64,000 nucleotides of DNA from Fragilariopsis cylindrus CCMP1102 (Eukaryota > Bacillariophyta > Bacillariophyceae > Bacillariales > Bacillariaceae): positions 434,001 to 498,000 of the forward strand of contig FMBT01000297.1 of NCBI GenBank assembly GCA_900095095.1, read 5' to 3'. Position numbers and translations under genes: made by a program. The notes under the pieces were generated by a model. The model was not told where the DNA came from. It searched no databases and saw only the letters and a list, made by a program, of their open reading frames with translations. This document shows, piece by piece, positions 34,380-46,154 of the stretch (position 1 is its first letter; every line of letters begins with the position of its first letter).

Positions 34380-35330
34380 AAAATCTGGAAATTTACAGCA
34401 TACAATCTGTGTGCAAGTTTAACTAACAATCAAGATCGGATGCGCTTGTGGGGTCAATAGGTGGTATCTATTGTTCTTATAATGCCTATCGCTGCACATG
34501 CGGGGCTGAAAAATCTAGAAATAATACGCATCGTATGCTTCTTCTAGTTCTTATTGCGACTTCCTTGGAGCCAACAGCACAGATTGCTGATCACGTTGTT
34601 GTTGATCAGATATAGACAGCTTTTGGACACTTTTTCTGGCATTCTTCTATAGGTTTACCGACGACGATGATGATATGATATGATATGATATGATATGATA
34701 TAGTGAGTGTGAGAAATGAGAATTCAATTGGTACAGTACCAACTTACTTGTGCTGCGAAGCATCTGTCATTTCTTTCTTCAACGGAGTACCGTTAGCGCA
34801 GGTTTCAAAGGATTAGACTCGTGTCTTCGTAGTCATTGAATAAGTTCAAGGTACAATCGAAAATCTGTTATGTTTTGCTATATTTTAAGCTACACTAACA
34901 TAATTAATAATAGCAACAATCAAGGCAATGATTGATTCTTCCATTTGACCAGTCCTGGTTGACGATTGATTCCCGTGTGTGAACGAAAAACTGCTACAGT
35001 AATTGATAATGGATCGATTTGAGATTGACACGTTATAAGCACGTACAGTAAGCTATTGACACGTCCTACAGTATGCACGTACAGTATGCACGTACAGTAA
35101 GCTTATCGAAATGTTGTTTGATCAAAAGAAACAAGAAAAGAATACGGAATCGTTACTCGTACTATCCCATACCTGCCTGCATTCGTCATTGTGAATTCAT
35201 TACCATTAACTTAGTATCTGATGATGCATTCATTCTAAATTTTTCCTTCAGTTTCATTTTTGCATTGGAATACAAAGTTACTTGTTCAAGTACAGTCAGC
35301 ACTTTTGTAGGGTGTATGAAAAAATAAACC
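34380..35330. other. Spacer with TGATA microsatellite and repeated CACGTACAGTA
   Basis: About 950 bp. A (TGATA)n run lies at 34671-34702. At 35037-35104, just upstream of the ABC1-kinase gene, GCACGTACAGTA occurs three times with short spacers, two of them as an adjacent 15-bp repeat. No gene is supported, although fragments near 34500-34640 (minus strand) look weakly coding. Confidence 0.5.
35037..35104. repeat. Three copies of GCACGTACAGTA upstream of the ABC1/ADCK gene
   Basis: GCACGTACAGTA stands at about 35039, 35075 and 35090, with a related CCTACAGTATGCAC between. Each copy has a CACGTAC core, close to the CACGTG E-box. Confidence 0.7.
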
Positions 35331-37887
35331 ATGTTGTTTGTTCAGACAACTAAAACAATGACGACGACGACGACCGCCTCAATTTGTCATCGGATGATTG
35401 TCCATCATAATAGCAGCCGGTTTTTGTCGTCTACGTCGCGTAATTCTCAAAGTAATAACATTATTCCGAGATTTCTAGCACGACGTCATCGTCGACTGTC
35501 GCTGCAACATCAACAACATCAATGCCAAAGACAATCATCTCTTATTGGAATCCGACAATATCACCATGCGATGATGTCGACAAGATCGCCTTTATGTCGT
35601 CAGATGGGAGTATCTACCTATTATACACAGAGGTCGTTACTTACAGTATCTATCGGGATTGGCTGTGCGTGGTGGATGACGACGACGACGTCGTCGTCGT
35701 CGGACTGTGAAGCTATAATGGTCGTTGCTGATGGCAATAACAACGACGATGCCGTCGTCATTGCGACGAGTGGTGTTCGAATGATAGATGATGATATTAC
35801 GGAAGAAGGGAGTACCAACGATGAAACAACAACAGTATTGTCACGAATTAAACGTATATTGCGAATGATCCGTCGTATTTTGAAATTAACAATCGTTTTT
35901 AGTCCTGTAGTTGTATTATATCCACTACATTTATTGACATGGCGTATCGTCGTCGGGCGAAACAATGATGAAAATAATGATACAGTTACTGATGCTCATG
36001 ATTTAGCCTTAAATTCTATTTCTTTGAATGATTCATCGTCATTGAAACCTATTGGTTGGTATTATCAATTATGTTTATATAGTGTTGAATACAGTGGTGC
36101 TGCATGTATTAAAATTATGCAATGGGCCGGATCACGTCCTGATATGTTTGGACATAATTTTTGTGCAGTATTTTCAAAATTACAAGATTCGACAAAACCA
36201 CATTCATGGAAGTATACAAAAAAAGCAATGAAGGATGCATACGGTGAAAATTGGGAAGAAAAAGTTAAATTAGGTCAAAATGATATACTAGGAAGTGGTT
36301 GTATTGGTCAGGTTTACAAGGGTGTGATATTCGATGATAACGATGAAAGTACCAGTGATATTGACGATAGTAATAAGGAAGTCAATAACAATGTGAATAT
36401 TGTCAATAGTAATAAAGAAGTCAAGAAGAAGAAGAAGAAGAAGAAAGAACATCCGGTGGCAGTAAAAGTCATGCACCCGAATGTAGAAAATGATATCGAT
36501 GCTGATTTGGATATATTACGATTAACAGTTCGTATACTTGAACATATGAATATCGGTCCAGTTAAAGATTTGAAATGGTTAAATTTACCTGGATTTATTG
36601 AAGAAATGGCTACTATGTTAAAAATTCAATTAGATTTACGCACGGAAGGTGAACATTTAATACAATTCAATAAAAACTTTGGTTGTGACGGGGACGAGAA
36701 TAATAAAAAATACCAATCTATTGTATTTCCTAAATTAATTCATGAATACCCACCAACGAAACATGTATTAATGGAAACCTTTTGTGAAGGTCAACCGATA
36801 ATGGATTTTATACGTACTAACAAGGCAGATCAGAAATTATTAACTACCATGTGCACAGAAGCAATCAAGGCTGTTTGTCAAATGATTTTCATAGGTGAGT
36901 CAATCGTTATGCCGGTGAGTCGTTCGGTCGCTTCGGTCGGTCGATCGATTGGTCGATATTTCGGTACCGAAAAGACAATCAGCTCATCATCATTCTTTGG
37001 TTTTTTCCTTTTCCTCTCTTTTTCTTCGTATCTATTTTATTTTAAACACTCTACATACAGATAATTTCACCCACGGTGATCTTCATCCTGGTAAGTGACA
37101 ACAAAGTTGAAGCACATGTAAATTCGTTTGGTTGTTATTGCTTATGCTGATTCTTTTACAACCTTTGCTAATTATTTATTTTATTCATTTATATGTTATA
37201 CTTTGTTCTTGAAACGAAGGCAATGTTTTGGTCACCGACGACCTCAAATTTGTGTAAGTTTGTTTCTGTATCACACATCTTTGCTTCAGTTTTTTTTTTC
37301 TCTCTTTTCTTGTAACTGATAATATATTTCATTGGCTTTTATATTTTAAAAAAATAAGAATTTTGGATGTTGGAATCACGACCGTCCACTCAGAGTCCGA
37401 TCACAAGTTAATTAGTGACGTACTAGCAGCATTCATACGCTGTGATGGTCGAAAAGCAGGAAGATCAATGATCGATGATAGCAATACGAGATTGGAATCG
37501 ATCGGCGACCATTCAGTTGACGCAGAGAAATTTATTGATAGGATGGAGCAGTTGACCATTAAGGCACAGGGGGAAAATTATTTCATGGAACATCTTGGTA
37601 ACTACATATCACATATTTGCCAATGCGCTGCAACACATCACGTTATGATTAATCAGGCATTTATTTCCGCTGCGTTGGCAGTGAAAGTCCAAGAAGGAAT
37701 CGCTTTAGCTCTTGATCCCTCGATCGAAATATGGAAGATTGCCATTCCTATTATTATGGAAGGAGAGCGCAAACATGGGCGAGCAGCGGAAAGAGCGAAA
37801 GAAATCCTCGGCTTTGACAGATTCGTAGGGTGGTTAACGGGTAATAAAAATGATGACGATAAAAAAGATAAAGCAAAGGACCATTAA
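35331..37887 (+). CDS. ABC1/ADCK (UbiB) family atypical kinase, probably mitochondrial (ADCK2-like)
   Basis: Exons 35331-36894, 37061-37090, 37220-37253 and 37359-37887 encode 718 aa. The Arg/Ser/Gln-rich N-terminus without acidic residues looks like a mitochondrial presequence. Kinase-like motifs follow: 'KLGQNDILGSGCIGQVYKG' (the modified glycine-rich loop of ABC1 proteins), 'HPVAVKVMHPNV', 'QLDLRTEGEHL' and, across two micro-exons, 'FTHGDLHPGNVLVTDD' (catalytic loop) then 'VILDVGITT' (metal-binding Asp). A poly-Lys/Asp insert separates the loop from the Lys strand. ABC1 kinases support ubiquinone or plastoquinone synthesis and lipid homeostasis. The 30- and 34-nt exons encode the catalytic loop itself. 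The first ATG at 35331 is followed by further in-frame Mets, so the exact start is uncertain. Confidence 0.9.
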
Positions 37888-38264
37888 ACGAAGACTCAAC
37901 AACGACTATGATGAGGATAAAAATAATTGCCACTACTTTTACTAGGCACACTGCTAAATGCAATTCTTCTTTTGTTATACAATTAAGCATGGTAAAGATA
38001 CGAATCCTCTTAGCCGACAAACGCGTCGCGTACCGGTAGGCTCAGTACACATGTCATAAACAAAATATCATCATTCTCTTTCTTCTCTTTTTCGGCTCTT
38101 ATCCGTGCTCGGTTGAGGAATCATCGTGATCAATCATCCATTAATATGACATATTCAAACTTCCTTTTATTTTCCCTAGACCGTTCCACTCCTTCATTCG
38201 TCGATAGCTTTCCCCGCACATACTTTTCTTCCCACGACATAGTTATTATTACTACTTAGTTTTG
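37888..38264. other. Convergent spacer, nothing identified
   Basis: About 380 bp between the ABC1-kinase stop and a minus-strand broken ORF. No feature recognised. Confidence 0.5.
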
Positions 38265-38777
38265 CTATTTCATCTTTGAAGCAGCTTTGAGATCCTTAGC
38301 ATTGTCCATTACCATCTCATTGATGGTGTGTTTTGTCTTATTGATCCCTTCTTGAACTTTAGTAGCAGAGCTGTATCGTACATATCTTTAAAGACCTTAT
38401 CATAGCTATTTTACTATATAAATCAAAGGATCCATCTTCCTTACAGAATCCAAGGGATCCCTTAAGATCTTTGTCAATTTCACTTATGGTAAACGGCAGC
38501 AATGTTGACAATACTGGACCTTTGACTGTGTTAGGACATTTGAAATCCATCAAAGCACATGCACAGAAATGAAAATTACCAGACATACCAGAAAGGATTG
38601 ATGCATCCTTCTGACTAGTATGAAATGTTTCTTCTAAATATTGGTGCATACTTTCTACCTTTATTAACGCCATATGTTTGAAGTAGGAAGACCCACTCAC
38701 CACCGTAGAACTAAGTAGCTGATTCCCTCCTAGTAGGAAGATTTCAGGGTGCCTTGCAGCTACAAGTACAGTTGGGC
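38265..38777 (-). pseudogene. Unrecognised minus-strand coding remnant, two apparent 1-base losses
   Basis: An open frame from a possible acceptor (ATATAG before 38777) reads 'PTVLVAARHPEIFLLGGNQL'...'YLEETFHTSQKDASILSGMS'...'GFCKEDGSFDLYSKIA'. The protein sense continues one frame over near 38405 ('YDKVFKDMYDTA') and again near 38371 ('TKVQEGINKTKHTINEMVMD', ending 'KAASKMK' and TAG at 38265-38267). The helical, charged C-terminus looks genuine. No family recognised. It may be a terminal exon of an otherwise unseen gene, or a degraded copy. Confidence 0.4.
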
Positions 38778-40146
38778 CTATATTTTATAACTATACTTAA
38801 TACTTGTGTCTCTGTTCAACATAATGTCATGTAATACTGAGGATAGTAAGATTGCTGCATTACCCAGATGAAAACAGGATACTCTATCACAAAAAGAGCA
38901 CATTTTTACAACCAAATAAGAATATATGTTATCCTTCAAAATGCTCATACCTAGCAGGAGTTCACGCTTTCATCTAAGTCCTGATGTGATGTGTGTAATG
39001 AATAATAGTAGGACTCTTCCTAGAAGAGTTCATGGAGGAGTTGCAGTATTTAATGAGACTCTTCCGAAGAAAGCTGATTACTAAACTTTATTCTTCTACT
39101 TCCTTGATCTCCTCCTGATCTTCTTCTGATGATTCTGCTTCTTTGCGGATTGAGAGTGGCATAAAATTGATGAGAGAAATAACAATGCAAGCAGCCAACA
39201 GTTGTGGTCTATATCACCACCCACCCATCAGATTGGAATCCAAAGTTTGTCCACTATTATTGTGATATGCCAATTTTGTTCTTACTTGTCCTAGATCTTT
39301 AAGTTTGTCCACTAGACTGTCCACTAGACTACCAACATAATTTGATGCTATTTCCACCAGCAACTTCCACTTATGATAAAGATCCGACTACCTAACTAAA
39401 GGCTGAGCACTACTATACTTTCCTGCAGTTTTTAACCCTCAGAAGGTACTTCTTATTCATCCATGCAGTAGTTCTTTCTATCTCTATGATTCAATGTGCT
39501 ACTATTGTGCCTAATTTGTCCTCCACTATATAAAGAAGTGGAACTCATTATTGCACATTAATCTTTATATCTAATTGATGGTGATGATTTTGTTGTTGTT
39601 GAGTTGAACTTAATTTGAACAAAAAAATGCTGTTCTCCTCTTTTTCCTTTCTTTTTCTGCTATGTGCTAATTGCTGCTATAAGCACATTATTATCTGTTG
39701 CTGGTGCCAATGCCGTGGCTTCTGTTCTTGATCCCTCGGACAATGCTCTCACTATCTTTCCCGTGGCTTGTAAAGTCAAATAGTTGTTCCTTCTTTGCAT
39801 CAGTTAGCGGAGCACCCCCTTGCCAGGTCAAATCCTTCCTGTCGTTGTTCTTGCTGCTCCTCTGATTAATTTCGGATTGAATGGTTGTTGCTACAGTATG
39901 CTTGTAGTGCCTCGTGATTTTGTTTGAAACATAATATTGATAGTAGAGTGACGGGCGACGGCCTGACTAGAAGCAGTCCTGGACAATTTAAACACAATCA
40001 CAACGACAACTTAAAACTCTCTTCACTTTGAACAATGCTTTCGCATTTTACACGCCCACTTGTAACAACTTTGAACTTACATTAGATTTCAATTAAAATA
40101 TTACCAAGCTACTCATCGATTACGACGTACGCAGGCGATAAACAAA
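38778..40146. other. Long spacer with a gene fragment
   Basis: About 1.4 kb upstream of NUP93. It contains a 160-bp degenerate copy of the nearby FAD-monooxygenase exon (listed separately) and a repeated 'CTAGACTGTCCACTAGACT' near 39309-39330. No other gene is seen. Confidence 0.5.
39727..39887 (-). pseudogene. Fragment of the FAD monooxygenase gene (copy of 44510-44668)
   Basis: About 160 bp aligns end to end, in the same orientation, with the internal exon segment 44510-44668, differing at roughly one base in eight to ten with at most a one-base length difference. On the minus strand it still reads openly over about 50 codons ('PLTDAKKEQLFDFTSHGKDS' against 'PLTDAEKEQLFDFTSHGKDS' in the gene), then loses all similarity on both sides. 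A relic of a partial duplication. Confidence 0.85.
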
Positions 40147-42941
40147 ATGACGCTTATCGGTAACGGTAATATTCAGACCACCGCCACTGCCGACAATGGT
40201 AGCTTTGGTGGTTTAGCTTCCTTACCCAGCTTGGGCGGTGACCCCCTATCTCGTCCATCTTGGAAACGTAGTCTCGGTGAGCTCGCTGCTAGTAATATCG
40301 CTCTGATTGGTAATAATAATAATAGAAATAACAATAACACCAATGGTAGTGGTGGACGGCATCATGCGGCTGCAGCTATGGCTGCTTCAAATGCACCACC
40401 CACATCTGCTGCTCAAATGTTGTTGGGAAGTCGTACCGATTTCGGTTCTCTTATTAGTAGTAGTAAAAGTTCGACCGCCAGTAGTAGTAGTAGTGGTGGA
40501 AAATTCGAAAACAATCACCAAAATCATGTGAAAGACAACAACCTTGATCGTTTTTCTTACGATACGATGAATGGAGGGGGTATTGAAGTAGTCGTACGGC
40601 GTCATCGAGATGGTATGCTGGAACGGATCCTCAAAGATCAACGAGAAGAAACTCAGCGTCTACTTGATAAGGCAGTAGAACGACAAATTGAAGATGATTG
40701 GAAAGAAGAACGAAGTTGGTGGAGAAAAGAACTTGTGGGGGATCGTAATCTAGTTGATGCCACAAATAATAATACTCACAATAATATCGGCCTCGGTGGT
40801 GGTGGTGGAGAATCGAATTTTTCTTCCTCGTCGTCATCGGGAGGGCGGGGATTATTGACCAGTGATTATGGTAGTGGTGACGGGAACAATAATAACACCT
40901 CCGGATCATCATTCGCTACTGGATGTGATCCAAAAATAATGCAAAATCATCTAGACATCGTTAAGGGGATACAACCAACGGATTTGAAACAGGTCATTGC
41001 CGATTTTGAAAGGTTGGCCCGTACCAGCAACAACAACGGTTATCACAATGCCTGGTTACTCCTTGGTTGTATGTTACCAAACATACAAAGTCCTATCGAC
41101 GGTGCTCAGGGCGCGTTATCTCATTTTTGTCGACAATATCAAAGAATCATTAACAATCATGTCAAGTCAGCGAGTTTATCTGGACAAGATACTTCTACAT
41201 CTATAAATTACGGTGGAAGTAGTACAATGGCGGAAACGATTGCTGCCTACGTGAAACTTACGTCTGGAAGCAACGCTAGCGTATGGGAAATCCTTTATCT
41301 TTGTAAGTGCACACGCACACGCACATACGTTTGTGATAATGAAAGTGTGTATCTTTAAAAAAAACTGCTGTATCAACACTTTCTTACATTCTATCTCTTG
41401 TTTCTCTCTATCTCCCCATTAAAATGGGAACAGGTCTTCGATGTGGTGATACCAATGCGGCGAAGTTGGTTCTAGATGTTACACCCGTTGGTGGGCAGGA
41501 AAGCTTCTCCGAACAGCCCATCATCAGTCCCATCATTGGTCAACTCAGTCAAAGACAGGGTACTGCATATTGCATGTTCGAGGTTGGTTCGCCGATGATA
41601 TCATCTCAAGATCGATTCGCTATTTTTAACTTGTACGAGAAGACCAAAAACTTGGATCCCAACAATACACACAAGCTGGGAGTATTAGCACTCTTATGTG
41701 GACATCCATTGGAATCCTTTGATACCGTAGAAGACTACCTGTTCGGTTGTTTATGGCTAGCTTTGATGGATAAGGAAAATCCCGTTCATCAAATCGAAGT
41801 CGTCGGAGCTAATGTCCGAAAATATGGTCCATCGCATTTCGCAGCAGATGGAAGCGGTGAATGGGGATACGTACTTCCTTTAATTGCTTCGCAACAATTT
41901 GAAACAGCCTTGTCGTATCTTGCTGAAGCGGGTGGACCCAACGGTTTAATGCAATCTGTTCACTTGGGCATAGTCTTTGATTTAGCTCAAGTGAAGGTTT
42001 CTGATCTAGGTGATTCATCATCTAGAGGGTCAACATCAAAAGACGTAGTCACTGCCTTACTCGTTAATTATGCAACCCTGTCGGAAAGAGAACCGTCAGC
42101 AAGATTACTTGCTTCGCTTGAGTACCTATCCAAGATTAAAAATCACGATGAATCGAATTACCAAATCTCAAATTTAATTTATCGATCTCCAGACGACCAA
42201 ATGGAGGCTCTTGTGGGAGTCCTAGACGCCGTTGGTAATCGAAAGAATGCTATTTTGGATGAGTTTTTACCTGAGAATGAGGTTTCAAAAATTCTAGTCG
42301 ATGCCGCAGAACTTTTAAAGAAACAATCTTCGGATAGAACAACGGCACTATCGAGTGCAGCAAAGCTTTACATGCTTGGATACCGCCACACGAAAGTCGT
42401 TCAGCTATTGAACGAAAATATCTCTCCCGTCGACATTTCGGACGAGAACAAGATATTCTGGACTCAACAGTCGGAATTATTCTATCAATCTTATCTTTCC
42501 AAGAGGACTAGTGTAGTGGATTCAATAGAACGGGAAGGAAAGTTGAACTTAATCGATACGAACCGAAGTTTGATTGTGCTCCGATCGTTTTTCGATAGAT
42601 ATAGGCAAAGACAATTCCCAGATGCATTCGAAGTGGTAAGAAGTGTGGGTCTTTTACCATTGACACAGGAAGAGTTGAATGAGAAGGCGAGTAAGTTTAG
42701 AGATTTGGATCCTATCCTAAAAGAACAATTTCCGACAGTGCTCGGTGCGACTGTGGAGTGTTTGTGTGAAATGTTTCAACGTCTGAAGTCGGAATCGCGT
42801 GGAATCCCTCCTACGGTTGAAGCTCGTTTGAAAGAGCTCCAATTTTTAGCTAGATACCTCTTCCTCTTTGCAAGTCTTACCAACATGCCAAGTACATGCA
42901 GAAACGATATTGCGAGGATGAGAAATAACATGATCTTCTAA
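40147..42941 (+). CDS. NUP93: Nucleoporin NUP93/NIC96
   Basis: Exons 40147-41302 and 41434-42941 encode 887 aa, near the family's usual 820-850. The Gly/Asn/Ser-rich N-terminal third holds GxFG-like and low-complexity stretches around a charged helical segment ('RRHRDGMLERILKDQREETQ', 'EDDWKEERSWWRKEL'), in keeping with the N-terminal coiled coil that binds other Nups. The helical Nic96 domain follows: 'WLLLGCMLP', 'SVWEILYLCLRCGD' across the intron, 'YLFGCLWLAL', 'FETALSYLAEAGG' and 'DAVHLGIVF'-like ('SVHLGIVFDL'). The protein is a scaffold of the inner ring of the nuclear pore. The frame is clean. The intron's donor is followed by a (CA)n-rich stretch. Confidence 0.93.
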
Positions 42942-43812
42942 AGATAATGTTGATCCTCTTCTTCAACGTCTAATCGGCATGCATTCCAAGCATGTGACAA
43001 TAACAGAGCATTTCCTACAATCATTATGAGGGAGCATGCTCGTACCTTTTCAATTTACTGTAAGCAATTTGAAACGAGAAAGGAAGTATCTTCTTTTCTT
43101 ACAACTAAAAAGCGTTTCGAAGATGATAGAGACCGATCGCACATCATCAATGGTAGCTCTAACTTATAATTAGCTAACTTTTTAATGCCAGAAGGGATTG
43201 GAATAAATGATATTTAATACTACAGTAGTACATACATAAATATTATATAAAATAGCATACAATTTGCTAAAAACTCATTGGAATAAAAGTAGCACACCCA
43301 CACTCACGACGATATCGATCGATACCATCGAGGAGCACGAGAAGGCAACTATTGACGCTTGCATTCCAATAATAGCTGCAATTCCTGCTTCTACTTCTCT
43401 CACTTATACTACTGTTACTACTACTACTACTACTACTACTTCCAGTAGTGGAGAAGAAATTCACGACGATCATCATGACGAACATCATCGTCATTATAAG
43501 TGTCATCAAGCAAGCATATTCTGGAATACGTTCGGACGTAATTTTTGTTTCTCATCTTTGAGTTTGGTACATTCATAAATACGTGTACTTAAATAATTAT
43601 CACGACGTTGAGTGGGACTTAGGAATTATTTGAATCCATCACATTATAATTGAAAAACAAAACTATTGTAAAGTGGATTGAATTCCAATGGAATGAATTA
43701 TAATATAATATAGGATAATGTAGTAGAATAAATCGAATATTAGAATACATTACAGATATAACACTCTCAAAGGGGATACGATGTACGAATTTTTATTGCT
43801 GTCTTCCTGCAA
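42942..43812. other. Convergent spacer, low complexity
   Basis: About 870 bp between NUP93 and the FAD monooxygenase. A 104-codon plus-strand frame at 43264-43578 starts at a TTG and is built on an ACT repeat and His/Asp-rich triplets; I do not accept it as a gene. Confidence 0.5.
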
Positions 43813-45520
43813 TCACGCTCTTTTTTCTTCTTCTTCTTGCCGCATCGCTACTTGCTGTTTCACGCTGCATTGGCTCTCGTCGAGGAGTATCAAATAGTCC
43901 TTGTTGCTCTTGTCCGACTTTGAGAACTGGTCCATGATCATGTTGGAGGAAGCAAATTTAGAAAATAGCCAAACGATAATTAACAAAAATATTCTGTGAT
44001 ACCGAGAAATCACAATTCATCCGGGCACTTTTAATGACACTCTTGACCGTCTTCCGACGTCGGTCGGTGTCACAATTGGAAATTGCCTCCTTCAGGCTCT
44101 TGGTTTTACTTTGAAGAGCCACCGCAATGTTAGTGGCGTACACATAGGCGTCGGTAATTGCCATATTGACTCCTTGTCCCTCAAAGGGTGTTTGTGGATG
44201 GGCCGAGTCTGTGTTTTGTGTAGTAACAATATAAATAGGAAGAAATACGTTGTATGAAATGGATTTTTTCAATTTTAGAATGGCAACAAAACGATGAGAT
44301 TGGAATCGTTTCAAGTCTCAAATCTCAACATCAAAAAAGATAACACCACATAATAGACTGTAGCAGTGTACTAACTTACCACCAAGCAACGCCACGAGTT
44401 TCGATTCGCTCGAGTACGGGAGATCTAGATTCTCTCGGTCGAAGAGACCTGCCTCGGTAATTTCCTTGGCAGGCGTCGCTTCGATCAACTTCTTCAGGAG
44501 TGGAAAGTTCTTGATACCTCGGACAATGCTCTTGCTATCTTTCCCGTGGCTTGTAAAGTCAAATAGTTGTTCCTTCTCGGCATCAGTTAGTGGACCACCC
44601 CCGCGGCGAGTCAAATCCTTCCCGTCGTTGTTCTCGCTATTCCTCTGATTATTTTCGGATTGAATGGTGATAGCCCAAACCAGCTGGGTATTGTTCTCTG
44701 TCGGGACGACAAAAATACTCGCTGGGGCTTTCCGGGTGGGCATGCCCATTGTGATGTAAGAGAGATTGATATCTTTGTTGACTACCTTGTTGTCCTTGTC
44801 GTCCTCCTGTACGATCTTGGCATATTCGATCTCTAGGTCGGATCCTTTGGGTGATGGGGTCTTTGCCCAATAGATCATGGCGTTGCAAAAGTGGAGAGGA
44901 TCCTTGGATTTACCCGTCTGGACATTTGTCTCCCAATCCTGGTTGCTATCATAGCCACCGTACATGACTGCCCGACACCGCGAGTGAATACCGTCGCAGG
45001 CCAACAGGACACAACCGGAAACTTGTATGCCAGAGTTAGTCAGGGTTGCCACAACTTTTCCACCATCGGCTTTGTCTTCTTGGTAGGACTCTATGCCATC
45101 TCCACAAAAGAGAATTCCCTCTTCATCGCTGGGTGAGAGAAAGAGCATCTTCAACAGGTATTTTTGCAACTCGGACCGGTTGACGGATCCGCCGTCGTAA
45201 TCCGGGAGGCTCGAGTGTCGGATTTTCTTCCCCTCGATGGTCATAATCCCTAAACCCCTATAGTAGGACATGATCTTGGAGACATCGATACCGAGCCGGT
45301 TCTTGAGGATCTCGACCGCCGTTGGTGCCAAATCGAATCCACTACCCGCATTGGAACAAATCTTGGACCGTGATGCCTTTTCGATGAGCACAAAAGGGAC
45401 ACCGTATTTCTGGAGAGCTAGGGCGGCGACCAAGCCGCAGGGGCCCGCACCCACGATGATGACGGGAAGTTGATGATTGTCAGCAGTTGGAGCAGTACTA
45501 GTAGAAGCAGAAGAAGTCAT
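43813..45520 (-). CDS. FAD-dependent monooxygenase (PHBH-fold, group A)
   Basis: Exon 1 45520-44380, intron 44209-44379, exon 2 from 44208. The Rossmann motif 'VIIVGAGPCGLVAALAL' begins at about residue 19. The DG motif is 'LLACDGIHSRCRAVMYG', and the GD motif 'LLGDSAHPQTPFEGQGVN' is completed across the splice junction. These three motifs define group A flavin monooxygenases (UbiH, salicylate-hydroxylase and PHBH relatives). The substrate is unknown. Exon 2 ends at a stop at 43958 ('SVSQNIFVNYRLAIF'). A neighbouring frame reads on to 43813 through 'SDKSNKDYLILLDESQC'-like sequence, so the true 3' end may involve a one-base error or another intron. Higher GC than neighbours, and an upstream region related to that of the next gene, are unusual. 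Confidence 0.85.
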
Positions 45521-45526
45521 CTTTCG

Positions 45527-45560
<34 letters not shown>

Positions 45561-46154
45561 TGAATCGTAGTACGCTCTCTTTCTCTTTCTTGTTCTCGCT
45601 ATCTCGTTCTTTTTCTTTTTCTCGAGAGTGTGAGTGTGATTGTTATTTACATCTGTGTATTCTTTGTCCTCTAATATAGCGATATGATATATGATGTCGG
45701 TGAGATAATATGTCATATCAACATCATAAAATGTTGCTCTATTGAATCCACGAATGAAAGAAGGATTCTTTTGGCGTTGCTATGCGCGAGCATGATGTCT
45801 GTTAGCTTCCATCGCGCGATTATTATTTTATCGTGAGATAATATTCAATATGTCCTCATGCAAGATCATAAAATTTTGCTCCGTTGCATCCACGAATGAA
45901 GGAAGGATTAGTTTTGTGAGAGGGGAATCGAATCAATCCATTACATTCTGGCCCAGTAAGCAATCTTTTATGGGTGAATTATTCTCAAGTAATACATGTT
46001 TTAAAGGAAAGTATTTTTAGATTTAACGATTCGGCTATCTATGTACAGGCGGCTACCGGGCTACCGGTATGGAGAAGGGATTTTTTGTGCTAGCAAAACA
46101 CCATGTTAATTTTCCAGTCTAAGAAAAAGAAGATAAAAGCAATGCTTTACGTAG
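45521..46154. promoter_or_regulatory. Upstream region of the FAD monooxygenase, repeat copy A
   Basis: 634 bp. Holds a (GT)n run at about 45528-45555, then copy A (45626-45833) of a segment repeated upstream of the next gene. A further diverged tandem copy of part of it lies at 45840-45912. No ORF. Confidence 0.65.
45626..45833. repeat. Duplicated upstream segment, copy A
   Basis: Shares long near-identical stretches with 47115-47389: GTTATTTACATCT, TGTGTATTCT, GGTGAGATAATATGTCAT, TTGAATCCACGAAT, AAGGATTCTTTTGGCGT, CTATGCGCGAGCATGATGTC and GCGCGATTATTATTTTATCG, all in the same order and orientation. Confidence 0.9.

Noticed and set aside
43264-43578. 104-codon plus-strand frame
   Set aside because: Begins at TTG and consists largely of ACT and CAT/GAT triplet repeats.
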